Origin: an uncultured Eubacteriales bacterium
Lineage (GTDB): Bacteria > Bacillota > Clostridia > Christensenellales > CAG-138
Assembly (NCBI GenBank): GCA_900545265.1
Contig: UQYI01000001.1
Location: 137,774-201,773, forward strand
Direction of reading: 5' to 3'
DNA: 64,000 nucleotides
The position numbers were made by a program, and so were the translations under genes. The notes beneath the pieces were generated by a model. That model worked only from the letters and a program-made list of their open reading frames with translations, made no database searches and was not told where the DNA came from. Positions 32,070 to 39,969 of this stretch are shown here, one piece after another (the stretch's first letter is position 1; every line of letters begins with the position of its first letter).

Positions 32070-33509
32070 ATGGCAAGAAAACTGTTGATCACCGATACCA
32101 TCCTGCGGGACGGCCACCAGTCCAAGGCGGCCACCCGTATGCCCATCAGCGATATGCTGCCTGCCTGTGAAGCGCTGGACGCTATCGGCTACTGGTCTTT
32201 GGAAGTATGGGGCGGCGCCACCTTTGACGCCTGCCTCCGCTACCTCCACGAAGATCCCTGGGAGCGGCTGCGCACCCTGCGCAAGGCCCTGCCCAACACC
32301 AAGCTGCAGATGCTGTTCCGGGGCCAGAACATTCTGGGCTACAAGCATTATGCAGACGACGTGGTGGAAGCTTTCTGCCGCAAGGCCATTGAAAACGGCA
32401 TCGATGTGATCCGCATCTTTGATGCGCTCAACGACACCCGCAACCTGGAGGCCGCCATCCGGTACACCAAGAAGTACGGCGGCTGGTGCGAACCGGCTCT
32501 GAGCTACACCATCTCCCCCGTTCACGATGAGGCTTACTTTGTAAAGCTGGCCAAGGAACTGGTACAGATGGGGGCAGACTCCATCTGCATCAAGGATATG
32601 GCCAACCTGCTGCTGCCCTATCAGGCGGCCAGTCTGGTAAAGAAGCTCAAGGCAGAGGTGAACGTGCCCATCCATCTGCACACCCACAACACCACCGGCA
32701 CCGGGGACATGGTCAACCTTATGGCCGCCCAGGCCGGGGTAGACATTGTGGATACCTGCCTGAGCCCCTTTGCCAACGGCACCTCTCAGCCCTGCACGGA
32801 ATCTCTGGTGGCTACGCTGAAGGGCACGGAGCTGGATACCGGTCTGGATCTCAACGCCCTGACCGAAGTAGCCAAGCACTTCCGCAAGGTGCAGGACAGA
32901 ATGATGCAGGAAGGCATTTACACCGTCAAGTCCATGCAGGTGGACGCCAACACCCTGATCTATCAGGTGCCCGGCGGAATGCTCAGCAATCTGGTCAAGC
33001 AGCTGAAGGACGCCGGCGCCGAGGATAAGTATGACCAGGTGCTGGCCGAGATCCCCGTGGTCCGCAAGGACTTCGGCTATCCGCCGCTGGTGACCCCCAC
33101 CTCCCAGATCGTAGGCACCCAGGCCGTTATGAACGTGCTCATGGGCCGCTACAAGACCTTCCCCAAGAACTCCAAGGCTCTGCTGCGGGGTGAATACGGC
33201 TGGCTGCCCGCCCCCGTCAACGAGGAAGTGCGGAAGATGGCCATCGGCAATGACAAGGTCATCACCTGCCGCCCGGCGGATCTGCTGGAGCCCGAGCTGG
33301 AGAAGTACCGCAAGGAGCTGGGCGACCGGGCCCATCAGGAGGAGGACGTGCTCAGCTACGCCCTGTTCCCGGAGATCGCCATGAAGTACTTCGACTGGCG
33401 GGACGGCATCCGCGAGGAAGAAGAACCCGCCCAGAAGGCCGCGCCCGCAGCCGCTCAGGAGGACGAAAGCAAGCCCAGAGAGCTGTATGTAGAGGATCTG
33501 AGCCTGTAA
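32070..33509 (+). CDS. Oxaloacetate decarboxylase alpha subunit / pyruvate carboxylase subunit B type carboxyltransferase
   Basis: A 479-residue carboxyltransferase: TIM-barrel start TDTILRDGHQSKAATRMPI, WGGATFDACLRYLHEDPWERL, FRGQNILGYKHYADDVVE, the metal-binding HLHTHNTTGTGDMV, and a PYC_OADA domain (DRMMQEGIYTVKSMQVD...PGGMLSNL). It lacks the C-terminal biotinyl domain, supplied by the separate carrier gene. With beta and gamma subunits encoded in the same operon, Na+-pumping oxaloacetate decarboxylase is the best reading. The last 30 residues are a charged Ala/Glu tail. Confidence 0.93.
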   Translation: MARKLLITDTILRDGHQSKAATRMPISDMLPACEALDAIGYWSLEVWGGATFDACLRYLHEDPWERLRTLRKALPNTKLQMLFRGQNILGYKHYADDVVEAFCRKAIENGIDVIRIFDALNDTRNLEAAIRYTKKYGGWCEPALSYTISPVHDEAYFVKLAKELVQMGADSICIKDMANLLLPYQAASLVKKLKAEVNVPIHLHTHNTTGTGDMVNLMAAQAGVDIVDTCLSPFANGTSQPCTESLVATLKGTELDTGLDLNALTEVAKHFRKVQDRMMQEGIYTVKSMQVDANTLIYQVPGGMLSNLVKQLKDAGAEDKYDQVLAEIPVVRKDFGYPPLVTPTSQIVGTQAVMNVLMGRYKTFPKNSKALLRGEYGWLPAPVNEEVRKMAIGNDKVITCRPADLLEPELEKYRKELGDRAHQEEDVLSYALFPEIAMKYFDWRDGIREEEEPAQKAAPAAAQEDESKPRELYVEDLSL

Positions 33510-33524
33510 CACAACAGAAACGCA

Positions 33525-33560
33525 GGGGCGTGCATCCAAAGCGATGCACGCCCCTTTTTC
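33525..33560 (+). terminator. Intrinsic terminator of the decarboxylase operon
   Basis: GGGGCGTGCATC/GATGCACGCCCC, a perfect 12-base stem with a CAAAGC loop, followed by TTTTTC. Confidence 0.92.
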
Positions 33561-33667
33561 TATGGATAAAGCTTTTTGCTTCGGCTCCGTCTTTCCGCCC
33601 GGGAAGCCTCTCCTGCTCCGTGGAGAGCTGCCCGCTGCCCGCTGCTGCCGTGGTTCCGCGGTATACG

Positions 33668-33748
33668 GGGGGCGCACCGCGTGCCGCAGGCACGCCTGCG
33701 GGGCGGATGCCCCGCAGAGTTCCGGCCGGGGCCGGAACGTGCGCCCCC
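33668..33748 (+). repeat. Cloverleaf element, family A copy 1
   Basis: Outer arms GGGGGCGCAC (33668-33677) and GTGCGCCCCC (33739-33748) enclose three hairpins: GCGTGCC/GGCACGC (33679-33695, loop GCA), CTGCGGGGC/GCCCCGCAG (33696-33717, loop GGAT) and GTTCCGGC/GCCGGAAC (33719-33738, loop CGGG). All stems are perfect and only two bases lie unpaired at the junction. GTATAC (33661-33666) flanks it on the left. It lies between the convergent decarboxylase operon and GNAT gene, after the operon terminator. Confidence 0.88.
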
Positions 33749-33829
33749 GGGCGCCGAGCCAGCGCTGCCCCGTAAAGGCAGGGACAGCATCTCCTGCCAA
33801 GCCTCTTTTGCACCGTCCTGCGCCTTGCC

Positions 33830-34279
33830 TTACGGCCGGGACAGCACCCATACCTCCACGGCAAAGGCCTCGTTGCCCGGCATACGGCCCTTTTCCATCC
33901 CGGTCAGGCAGAATCCCTCCTTTTCATACAGAGCCCGGGCGGGTGTGTTTCCCACCAGCACCTCCACCGTGCGTATGCCCGGGAACCTTGCCAGAGCAAA
34001 CTCCACCAAGCCCCGGCCTATGCCCCGGCGCATGTATTCTGGATCCACATACAGCCAGGCCAGTTCCTCCTCCGTACAGGCGGCAAAGCCCCTCACCCGG
34101 CCCCCGTCCTCCGCCACAAACAGGCCGGGATACGCAAAAAGCCCTTCCCTTTCCCCTGCGATCTCCAGGGGCAGAAAAGCCTCCTCCAGCCCGGCCAGCC
34201 GCAGTTCTGTCTTTCTGGCGGCATCATGCACGGCGCCTATGGCCTGCCGGTCCTCCGGTCTGTAGTCTCTGTACAGCAT
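33830..34279 (-). CDS. GNAT-family N-acetyltransferase
   Basis: A 149-residue acetyltransferase. The acetyl-CoA-binding motif is YVDPEYMRRGIGRGLVEFAL, followed by TVEVLVGNTPARALYEKEGF, both typical of GNAT motifs A and B. The substrate cannot be told from sequence. It is a single gene with a purine-rich ribosome binding site (GAGGGAGG further up, GAAGAGG close to the ATG). Confidence 0.9.
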   Translation of the reverse strand: MLYRDYRPEDRQAIGAVHDAARKTELRLAGLEEAFLPLEIAGEREGLFAYPGLFVAEDGGRVRGFAACTEEELAWLYVDPEYMRRGIGRGLVEFALARFPGIRTVEVLVGNTPARALYEKEGFCLTGMEKGRMPGNEAFAVEVWVLSRP

Positions 34280-34306
34280 CCTCTTCGTCCCTCCCTCTTT
34301 TTGGAT

Positions 34307-34335
34307 AGTATACTACATATTTTCCCCGCCGGAAA
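34307..34335 (-). promoter_or_regulatory. Possible promoter of the GNAT gene
   Basis: Minus-strand TATACT (34312-34307) with TTTCCG (34335-34330) at 17 bases. The -10 lies in the palindrome TAGTATACTA (34306-34315), which also reads as TATACT on the plus strand toward the penicillin-binding protein gene. Confidence 0.4.
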
Positions 34336-34373
34336 GCGCATATGCCCGCCTCTTTGCCGGCACACTATCCTGT

Positions 34374-36719
34374 ATGGGAAAGCATTGCACAAAAAAGAAC
34401 GTGTCCAAAAAGGGCCGCCTGCTGCGGCGCATATTTCTGATCCTGGGCGGGGTCTTTCTGCTGGGGGCAGCGGCTCTGGCCGGGTTTGTTTTCACACGCC
34501 CTGCCTGGGGGATGCTGGATACGAAAAAGCTCACGGAGCACCAGCTCTCCCTGTGCGTTTACGATGAAGAGGGCGCCCTTGTCTCCTGCCTGTATAATAA
34601 GGAAAACCGGCTGCTCATACGGGAATCGCTGCCGGAACATGTAAAAAATGCCTTTATCGCCGCCGAAGACGCCCGCTTTTATTCCCACAGGGGCATTGAC
34701 CTGATCCGCATCTGCGGGGCCGCCTGGAAGGATCTGCTGGCCGGCGCCTATGTGGAGGGAGCCAGCACCATTACCCAGCAGCTTATCAAGCGCACCCACC
34801 TGAGCGCAGAGAAGGTCATGAGCCGCAAGATAGACGAAGCCATCCTTTCCATCCAGCTGGAGCGGAAATACACCAAGGATCAGATCCTGACCATGTATCT
34901 GAATACGGTTTACTTCGGCGGGGGCTATTACGGGCTGGAGGCCGCCGCCAGAGGCTATTTCGGCGTATCCGCCGGGGATCTTTCCCTTTCTCAGGCGGCG
35001 CTGCTGGCAGGAGTGCTCAAATCCCCCGCCCGCTTTGCCCCCCATCTGCGGCCGGAAGCCTCTATGGGCCGGCGGGGCGTCATACTGGATCTTATGGCCC
35101 AATACGGATTTATTACCGATGCCCAGGCCGAAGCCGCCAAGGGGGATCCCCTGCTGCTTGCCAAAGACCCTGCGCTGGGCCGCCGGGGCTACTATGTAGA
35201 CTATGCCCTGCAGGAGAGCTGCCGGATCCTGGGCGTATCCATGACGGAGCTGCTGGAAGGGGGCTACCAGATCCACACGGCCATGAACAGTTCCCTGCAG
35301 GCCCTTTGCGAAGAAGCCTTCCGCCGGGACGAAAACTTCCCCCGGGAGGACGGAGAAAGCGCGCAGGGGGCCATCTGCGTTATAGAAGCCGCCACGGGGC
35401 GCATTGCCGCGCTGGTAGGGGGCCGGGATCAGGAGGTGGCGCTGGCTTTGAACCGGGCGGTGGATATCCGCCGTCAGCCCGGGTCGGTCATAAAGCCGCT
35501 GCTGGTCTATGCGCCTGCGCTGGAGGCCGGGTACACCGCCGCCACCATGCTGCTGGACGAGCAGACGGAATATGGGGAGTATGCCCCCGCCAACGCCAGC
35601 GGCCGCTATTCCGGCTGGGTGACCATGCGGGAGGCCGTGACCCGTTCCCTGAATATCCCTGCCGTCACCCTCTTTTCCCAGCTGGGCATAGACCGCTGCA
35701 AGGCCTTTGCCCGGAACATGGGTCTGACCTTCGACCAGCAGGACACCCGACTGGCCCTTTCTCTGGGAGGCTTTACCTATGGGGTATCCCCTCTGGAGCT
35801 GTGCCGGGCCTACGGCGCCATTGCCGACGGCGGCCTGTATCATAGAGACACCCTCATCACCTCCATTACGAACAGCAGCGGGGAGATCCTCTATGCGGAT
35901 ACCCCCCAGTCCCGGCGGGTCATGTCTACGGGCAGCGCCTTTATCCTTACCAGTATGCTCACCAGCGTGGCCCGGACCGGCACCGCCAGAGCCCTGGGGG
36001 ACCTGGGTATTCCCATTGCCGCCAAAACCGGCACCACCGGGGATAAGACCGGCAACCGGGATATCTGGCTGGCCGCCTATACCCGGGAATATGCGGCGGT
36101 GGTATGGATGGGCTTTGACGAAAGCCGGGCGGGGGGACACCTGATCCCCCCGGAGCAGGGAGGCGGCAGCTACCCGGCCCAGGTGATCCGGGAGGTGTTC
36201 GGCGGCCTGTATGCCGGCCGCCGGGCGCCGGAATTTGTGCAGCCCCCCTCGGTGATCCGGGTGCAGCTGGACGGCTACAGCCTGAAAAACACCCACGAGG
36301 CCACCCTTTGCACCGCTTATACCCCGGAGGAATACGGCCTGTGGGAGTATTTTATCCGGGGCACGGAGCCGAAGGAAGCCAGCCCCTTCTGGACCATGCC
36401 CGAGCCGCCCGCAGATATGACCGCACTGCGGGTGGGGGATGGGGTACGCATCTGCTTTACCCCGCTGAAAAGCTATGTGAGCTACCTCCTGTACCGGGAG
36501 AACGCCGCCGGGTATGCGGTGCTGCTGGGCACCTTCTCCGGGGAGCAGGGCCCCGTGACCTATGTGGACGATGTAAGGGGGCTTACGGGCACGGTGCAAT
36601 ACTATGTGGTGCCCTCCACCGCCGCCATGGGCGCCCGGGGCGAGGCGCTCATGGGCCCCGCCAGTCCCCGTGTTTCCGTGGCGCTGTATGCCCTACCGGG
36701 GTATATTCAGGCTGGATAG
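34374..36719 (+). CDS. Class A penicillin-binding protein (PBP1A type)
   Basis: A 781-residue bifunctional peptidoglycan synthase. It has a basic cytoplasmic start, one membrane helix (RIFLILGGVFLLGAAALAGFVF), a glycosyltransferase domain (catalytic E98 in AAEDARFYSHRGID; GASTITQQLIKRTHL) and a transpeptidase domain (S371 in GSVIKPLL; SLNIPAVTL; KTGTTG at 551-556). The C-terminal 130 residues have a fibronectin-like look. No clear ribosome binding site precedes the ATG, so the start is less certain than the identity. Confidence 0.93.
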   Translation: MGKHCTKKNVSKKGRLLRRIFLILGGVFLLGAAALAGFVFTRPAWGMLDTKKLTEHQLSLCVYDEEGALVSCLYNKENRLLIRESLPEHVKNAFIAAEDARFYSHRGIDLIRICGAAWKDLLAGAYVEGASTITQQLIKRTHLSAEKVMSRKIDEAILSIQLERKYTKDQILTMYLNTVYFGGGYYGLEAAARGYFGVSAGDLSLSQAALLAGVLKSPARFAPHLRPEASMGRRGVILDLMAQYGFITDAQAEAAKGDPLLLAKDPALGRRGYYVDYALQESCRILGVSMTELLEGGYQIHTAMNSSLQALCEEAFRRDENFPREDGESAQGAICVIEAATGRIAALVGGRDQEVALALNRAVDIRRQPGSVIKPLLVYAPALEAGYTAATMLLDEQTEYGEYAPANASGRYSGWVTMREAVTRSLNIPAVTLFSQLGIDRCKAFARNMGLTFDQQDTRLALSLGGFTYGVSPLELCRAYGAIADGGLYHRDTLITSITNSSGEILYADTPQSRRVMSTGSAFILTSMLTSVARTGTARALGDLGIPIAAKTGTTGDKTGNRDIWLAAYTREYAAVVWMGFDESRAGGHLIPPEQGGGSYPAQVIREVFGGLYAGRRAPEFVQPPSVIRVQLDGYSLKNTHEATLCTAYTPEEYGLWEYFIRGTEPKEASPFWTMPEPPADMTALRVGDGVRICFTPLKSYVSYLLYRENAAGYAVLLGTFSGEQGPVTYVDDVRGLTGTVQYYVVPSTAAMGARGEALMGPASPRVSVALYALPGYIQAG

Positions 36720-36758
36720 CTTAATATATATTCATTTGACGAAAATTGCATATTCCGG

Positions 36759-36787
36759 TTGACCATTCAGCCCCTTCCCTGTATACT
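36759..36787 (+). promoter_or_regulatory. gntR promoter with possible GTATAC operator
   Basis: TTGACC (36759-36764), 17-base spacer, TATACT (36782-36787). The palindrome GTATAC (36781-36786) overlaps the -10. Many FCD-type GntR regulators bind a GTATAC-centred site, so self-repression is a reasonable inference. Confidence 0.75.
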
Positions 36788-36819
36788 ATATATAGACCAT
36801 GCAAAGAGGGGTTTGTTGA

Positions 36820-37482
36820 ATGGATTATCAGTTGCTCGCCAAATCTGCACCGCAGAAAAACGGCGCCACACAGGAGTGGGTATTCCAGATTCTTCGCAAC
36901 AGCATTATCAACGGGGATCTTCCTTCCGGCACGCAGCTCAAGCAGGACGAGATCTCTACGGCGCTCTGCGTCAGCCACATCCCCGTGCGGGAAGCGCTCC
37001 GTCAGCTGGAAGCCCAGGGGCTGGTGCGTATCCATCCCAACCGGGGCGCCACGGTGACCCAGCTTTCCCGGGATTCGCTGGAAGACATGATGGAAATCCG
37101 GGCCAGCATTTCCTACTGCCTGCTGCGGCGGGCCGTGCCCCTGATGACCAGGGATGATTTTGCCCAGCTGCAGGAAATTATCGAAGAAGAAAAGCATGTG
37201 GCGGGCCTGATGGAGACCGAAGCGCTGAACTACCGTTTCCACGAACTGCTCACAAAAAAGGCCGGCAACTCCACTGCCGACCTGATCATCGAGATCCTTC
37301 ACGCCAATATGGACCGGTATCTTCGCTCCGGCTTTTACACCGGGGAGGATGCCCGTGAAAATTCCATCCACGAGCACCAGGCCATTCTGGATGCCTGCCG
37401 GGAAGGGGACGCCGAAAAGGCCGCTTCCCTGCTGCAGGATCATATTCTGGATGCCCGCAACCGCATCCCCTCCAACCTGTAA
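36820..37482 (+). CDS. GntR-family regulator, FadR/FCD subfamily
   Basis: A 220-residue regulator. The N-terminal winged helix (WVFQILRNSIINGDLPSGTQLKQDEISTALCVSHIPVREALRQLEAQGLV) binds DNA and the C-terminal FCD domain (MMEIRASISYCLLRRAVPLM...YRFHELLTKKAGN...HEHQAILDACREGD) binds a small ligand, often an organic acid with a metal ion. The metal-ligand pattern D/N-H-H appears partly kept. No adjacent metabolic operon shows its target. It is monocistronic with its own promoter and terminator. Confidence 0.92.
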   Translation: MDYQLLAKSAPQKNGATQEWVFQILRNSIINGDLPSGTQLKQDEISTALCVSHIPVREALRQLEAQGLVRIHPNRGATVTQLSRDSLEDMMEIRASISYCLLRRAVPLMTRDDFAQLQEIIEEEKHVAGLMETEALNYRFHELLTKKAGNSTADLIIEILHANMDRYLRSGFYTGEDARENSIHEHQAILDACREGDAEKAASLLQDHILDARNRIPSNL

Positions 37483-37485
37483 GGG

Positions 37486-37653
37486 TCAGGGGTTCAGGCG
37501 GTAATACAGCAGCAATCCCAGGCACACGCCCTGGCACACACACAGCAATATCATGGAAAGAGCGGCGGCAATGCCGCTCTTTTTGCATGTATATACACTG
37601 TACAGGCCCCCATAGGCAAGGGCCAGAAACAGCATCAGTCCCATCAACAGCAT
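37486..37653 (-). CDS. Small two-helix membrane protein, candidate germinant-receptor D subunit
   Basis: A 55-residue protein, MLLMGLMLFLALAYGGLYSV then YTCKKSG then IAAALSMILLCVCQGVCLGL and a short tail ending YYRLNP. Two hydrophobic helices are joined by a basic turn. It starts four bases after the gerC stop, with GGAG upstream. Some Bacillus germinant-receptor operons carry small two-helix D proteins that tune the receptor; this has the matching size, topology and position. That parallel is inferred. The gntR terminator lies inside its coding sequence. Confidence 0.6.
   Translation of the reverse strand: MLLMGLMLFLALAYGGLYSVYTCKKSGIAAALSMILLCVCQGVCLGLLLYYRLNP
37557..37585 (+). terminator. 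Intrinsic terminator of gntR
   Basis: AAAGAGCGGC/GCCGCTCTTT with a GGCAAT loop and TTTTTG, 75 bases after the gntR stop. It overlaps the coding region of the small membrane protein on the opposite strand. Confidence 0.8.
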
Positions 37654-37657
37654 AGGT

Positions 37658-38872
37658 TCACTCCAATACGGTTTTATCCGGGCTGTGAGAAAGGGTCACC
37701 CGGGGCACAAAGGTCATTTCCACGGCTTTACAGGCCGCCTTCACATCAAACGCCTGCCACTTTTCCATGCTGGAAAACCCCATGAGCATATGGCAGCCCA
37801 GCTTGAATACATCTGCATTTTCCCGCTGCACGGCCCGGAACACCCGCTGCATCTCTCCCGCCAGATAGGCTTCCAGCCAGGCGGTCATTTCCCGGGAGCT
37901 TACTCCCGGCAGCAGCAGGGGGATCTCCAGGTTGGCTTCCAGCGGAATGGTGCATACCCCCCTCCCTGCCTCCAGCGTCAGGGTAGGGCGGCCCGCCCGG
38001 TAAAAATACACGGTGAGCATGGTGCCGTCCTGCCAGGGGATCCGCAGCTGCCCTCTGGAAAATTCCCCCCGGGCCATGCGCACCAGCATAGTATGCTGGC
38101 CGGAAAGGATCCCCACCATCTTTTTTCCGCTGAACACCGCCGTACCCCCTATGGTGGTGCCCAGCTCCCCCGCCACCAGCATGGCGCCGCCCACATAGGG
38201 ATAGCTTTCCCCGCCGACCATGTCCTCCTTCGGGGAGGCATCGTTTATGCCGCAGTAGATGGCCATGGCGTCGTATACACGGCTCTGGGTGCTTTCCAGC
38301 AGCTCCCGCAGGGTGCAGTCCCGGGTCAGTCCCTCCTGCCTTTCATAATGGATAACGTTGGTCTTCAGCCGGCTCATGCTGGGATCCGCCTGACTCATCA
38401 GGCCGGAGAACACCTCCTCCAGCCTGCCCTCCGCCACCACAAAGCGCATATTCTCCCTGAGCTTCATCCGGCCGAAAGCCATATCCTCCAGCCCGGCAAA
38501 GTCCCCCTCCTCCGCCAGCTCCCGGGAAAGGGCCAGCAGAGACGTCCTTTCAAAGTTCAGCTGGGAAGGAACGGCGGAAACCAGCGTGGCCGCAGCTTCC
38601 CGAAGGGTGCGGGCCTCGGCGGAAAGGATCATGAGCTTCTTTTCCCCCGTTTCCCCTTCCGAGGCCTTGTCCGCCCCCTCCTCCTGATTCATAGCGAATA
38701 CAAACCGGTAGGGCAGGGTATCCCCCCGCTCAATGCCGATGTTCACCACATAGCTGTAAGCATCCAGGGGCAGATCCTCTATGCACCCGGCACACAGCCC
38801 CCAGGGCAGCAGAAGCAGGAGCAGGAGCCATGCCCGCCCGGCCCGGGAGAAAGCGGTTTTCTTTTTTCTCAT
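37658..38872 (-). CDS. Germinant receptor C subunit (Ger(x)C lipoprotein)
   Basis: A 404-residue lipoprotein with a signal peptide and lipobox LCAGC (lipidated C30). Ger(x)C features include YSYVVNIGIERGDTLPYRFVFAMN, AAATLVSAVPSQLNFERTSLLALS and the domain III region near LEIPLLLPGVSSREM. It forms a germinant receptor with the A and B subunits in the inner spore membrane. The start at 38872 overlaps gerB by four bases (ATGA). A two-helix small protein follows four bases after the stop. Confidence 0.92.
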   Translation of the reverse strand: MRKKKTAFSRAGRAWLLLLLLLPWGLCAGCIEDLPLDAYSYVVNIGIERGDTLPYRFVFAMNQEEGADKASEGETGEKKLMILSAEARTLREAAATLVSAVPSQLNFERTSLLALSRELAEEGDFAGLEDMAFGRMKLRENMRFVVAEGRLEEVFSGLMSQADPSMSRLKTNVIHYERQEGLTRDCTLRELLESTQSRVYDAMAIYCGINDASPKEDMVGGESYPYVGGAMLVAGELGTTIGGTAVFSGKKMVGILSGQHTMLVRMARGEFSRGQLRIPWQDGTMLTVYFYRAGRPTLTLEAGRGVCTIPLEANLEIPLLLPGVSSREMTAWLEAYLAGEMQRVFRAVQRENADVFKLGCHMLMGFSSMEKWQAFDVKAACKAVEMTFVPRVTLSHSPDKTVLE

Positions 38873-39969
38873 AGGGGTTCTCTCCTTTTCTTTCCGGAAC
38901 CGAAGGCGCCCGGAAGCAGCAGCCCGCAGGGCAGCGCCCCCAGCAGCCAGCCCCAGCGGTAAACCAGCTCCCCCGCCCGGTTGAGTATATCCGCATCCAG
39001 ATGCAGCAGCAGCATGCATCCCATGCTCAGGGCGCTCATGCCTGCCGCCGCCGGACGGATATCCTCCAGCCCATGGAGCCGCACAAACACCAGCGCCCCC
39101 GCATACACATAAAAGGCCCCGGCCGCCAGGGCACAGATCACCCAGACGAACAGCGTTACCACATCCAGCCGCATGGTCACGGCATCATAGCGCATGGTGG
39201 TGGCCATGCGGTACAGAGGCACCCGGATCCGGGGCAGATCCCAGGAAAAGAAGGTCATCCCCAGGAAAAACTGTATGGCGGCCGCCAGCATACCCCCGGT
39301 AAAAAGCCCCGCCATGCCGCTCCTTTTCAGGGCGGCCCGGCTCTGGCACCCCCGTCCCACGGCGCAAAGGGCCAGCACCGGGGGCAAAAAACGCAGCAGG
39401 GCCTGCACGCTTTGCTCCAGCAGCACCTCCATGCCGCCCCCCAGCAGGGGGAACAGATGATACCAGGCAAAGGCCGGGGAGGCCAGATATATGGCTATGC
39501 CGATGCTCAGCACCCCGGGCAGCACCAGCATACGGCTCACCCGGCCGATGGTCTCCATGCCCAGCAGAGCCAGCAGCCCCAGCAGAAAGAGCTGATAGGG
39601 GGCAATGTGCACATAGTCCGCCCCTTCGAACACATAGCGGTTCATGCCCACCAGCAAGTGGAAGCTGGGCAGGGCCGCCGCCAGCACAAACAGCACCAGC
39701 AGCGGCAGCGCCGCCAGCCCCGCCGCCGGGCGGAACATCCCCTTCAAAAGCTGATCCAGTGAATCCGCCCCCTGCTTCTCCATGGCCTTCAGCAGACCCA
39801 GAAACACCAGCGCCGCCCCCAGCAGCCCCAGAAGGGTGGCCAGCCAGCAAACGTTCCCCTGCCGGTAGACCTCGGTGGGGTTCAGGGTGAACATGCCCGA
39901 AAGCAGGGCGCTCAGCCCGCAGGCAGAGGCGGCCTCCTGCATACCGAAACGGCCTTCCCGGTGGTTCAT
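38869..39969 (-). CDS. Germinant receptor B subunit (GerAB/ArcD/ProY family)
   Basis: A 366-residue membrane protein with about ten helices, of the APC-fold GerAB family that senses the germinant (MNHREGRFGMQEAASACGLSALL start; ALPLLVLFVLAAALPSFHLLVGMNRYVF; YASPAFAWYHLFPLLGGGMEVLL-like region). The ATG at 39969 overlaps the gerA stop by four bases. Upstream codons in the same frame overlap gerA and are rejected. The ligand cannot be predicted. Confidence 0.9.
   Translation of the reverse strand: MNHREGRFGMQEAASACGLSALLSGMFTLNPTEVYRQGNVCWLATLLGLLGAALVFLGLLKAMEKQGADSLDQLLKGMFRPAAGLAALPLLVLFVLAAALPSFHLLVGMNRYVFEGADYVHIAPYQLFLLGLLALLGMETIGRVSRMLVLPGVLSIGIAIYLASPAFAWYHLFPLLGGGMEVLLEQSVQALLRFLPPVLALCAVGRGCQSRAALKRSGMAGLFTGGMLAAAIQFFLGMTFFSWDLPRIRVPLYRMATTMRYDAVTMRLDVVTLFVWVICALAAGAFYVYAGALVFVRLHGLEDIRPAAAGMSALSMGCMLLLHLDADILNRAGELVYRWGWLLGALPCGLLLPGAFGSGKKRREPL

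Noticed and set aside
29281..32076. 931-codon minus frame that would fuse DUF421 to a large N-terminal extension
   Set aside because: Everything upstream of 29982 is antisense to the decarboxylase subunits; DUF421 proteins are about 230 residues.
33668..33748. Cloverleaf elements as transcription terminators
   Set aside because: No T run follows, and a separate standard terminator already ends the operon at 33525-33560.
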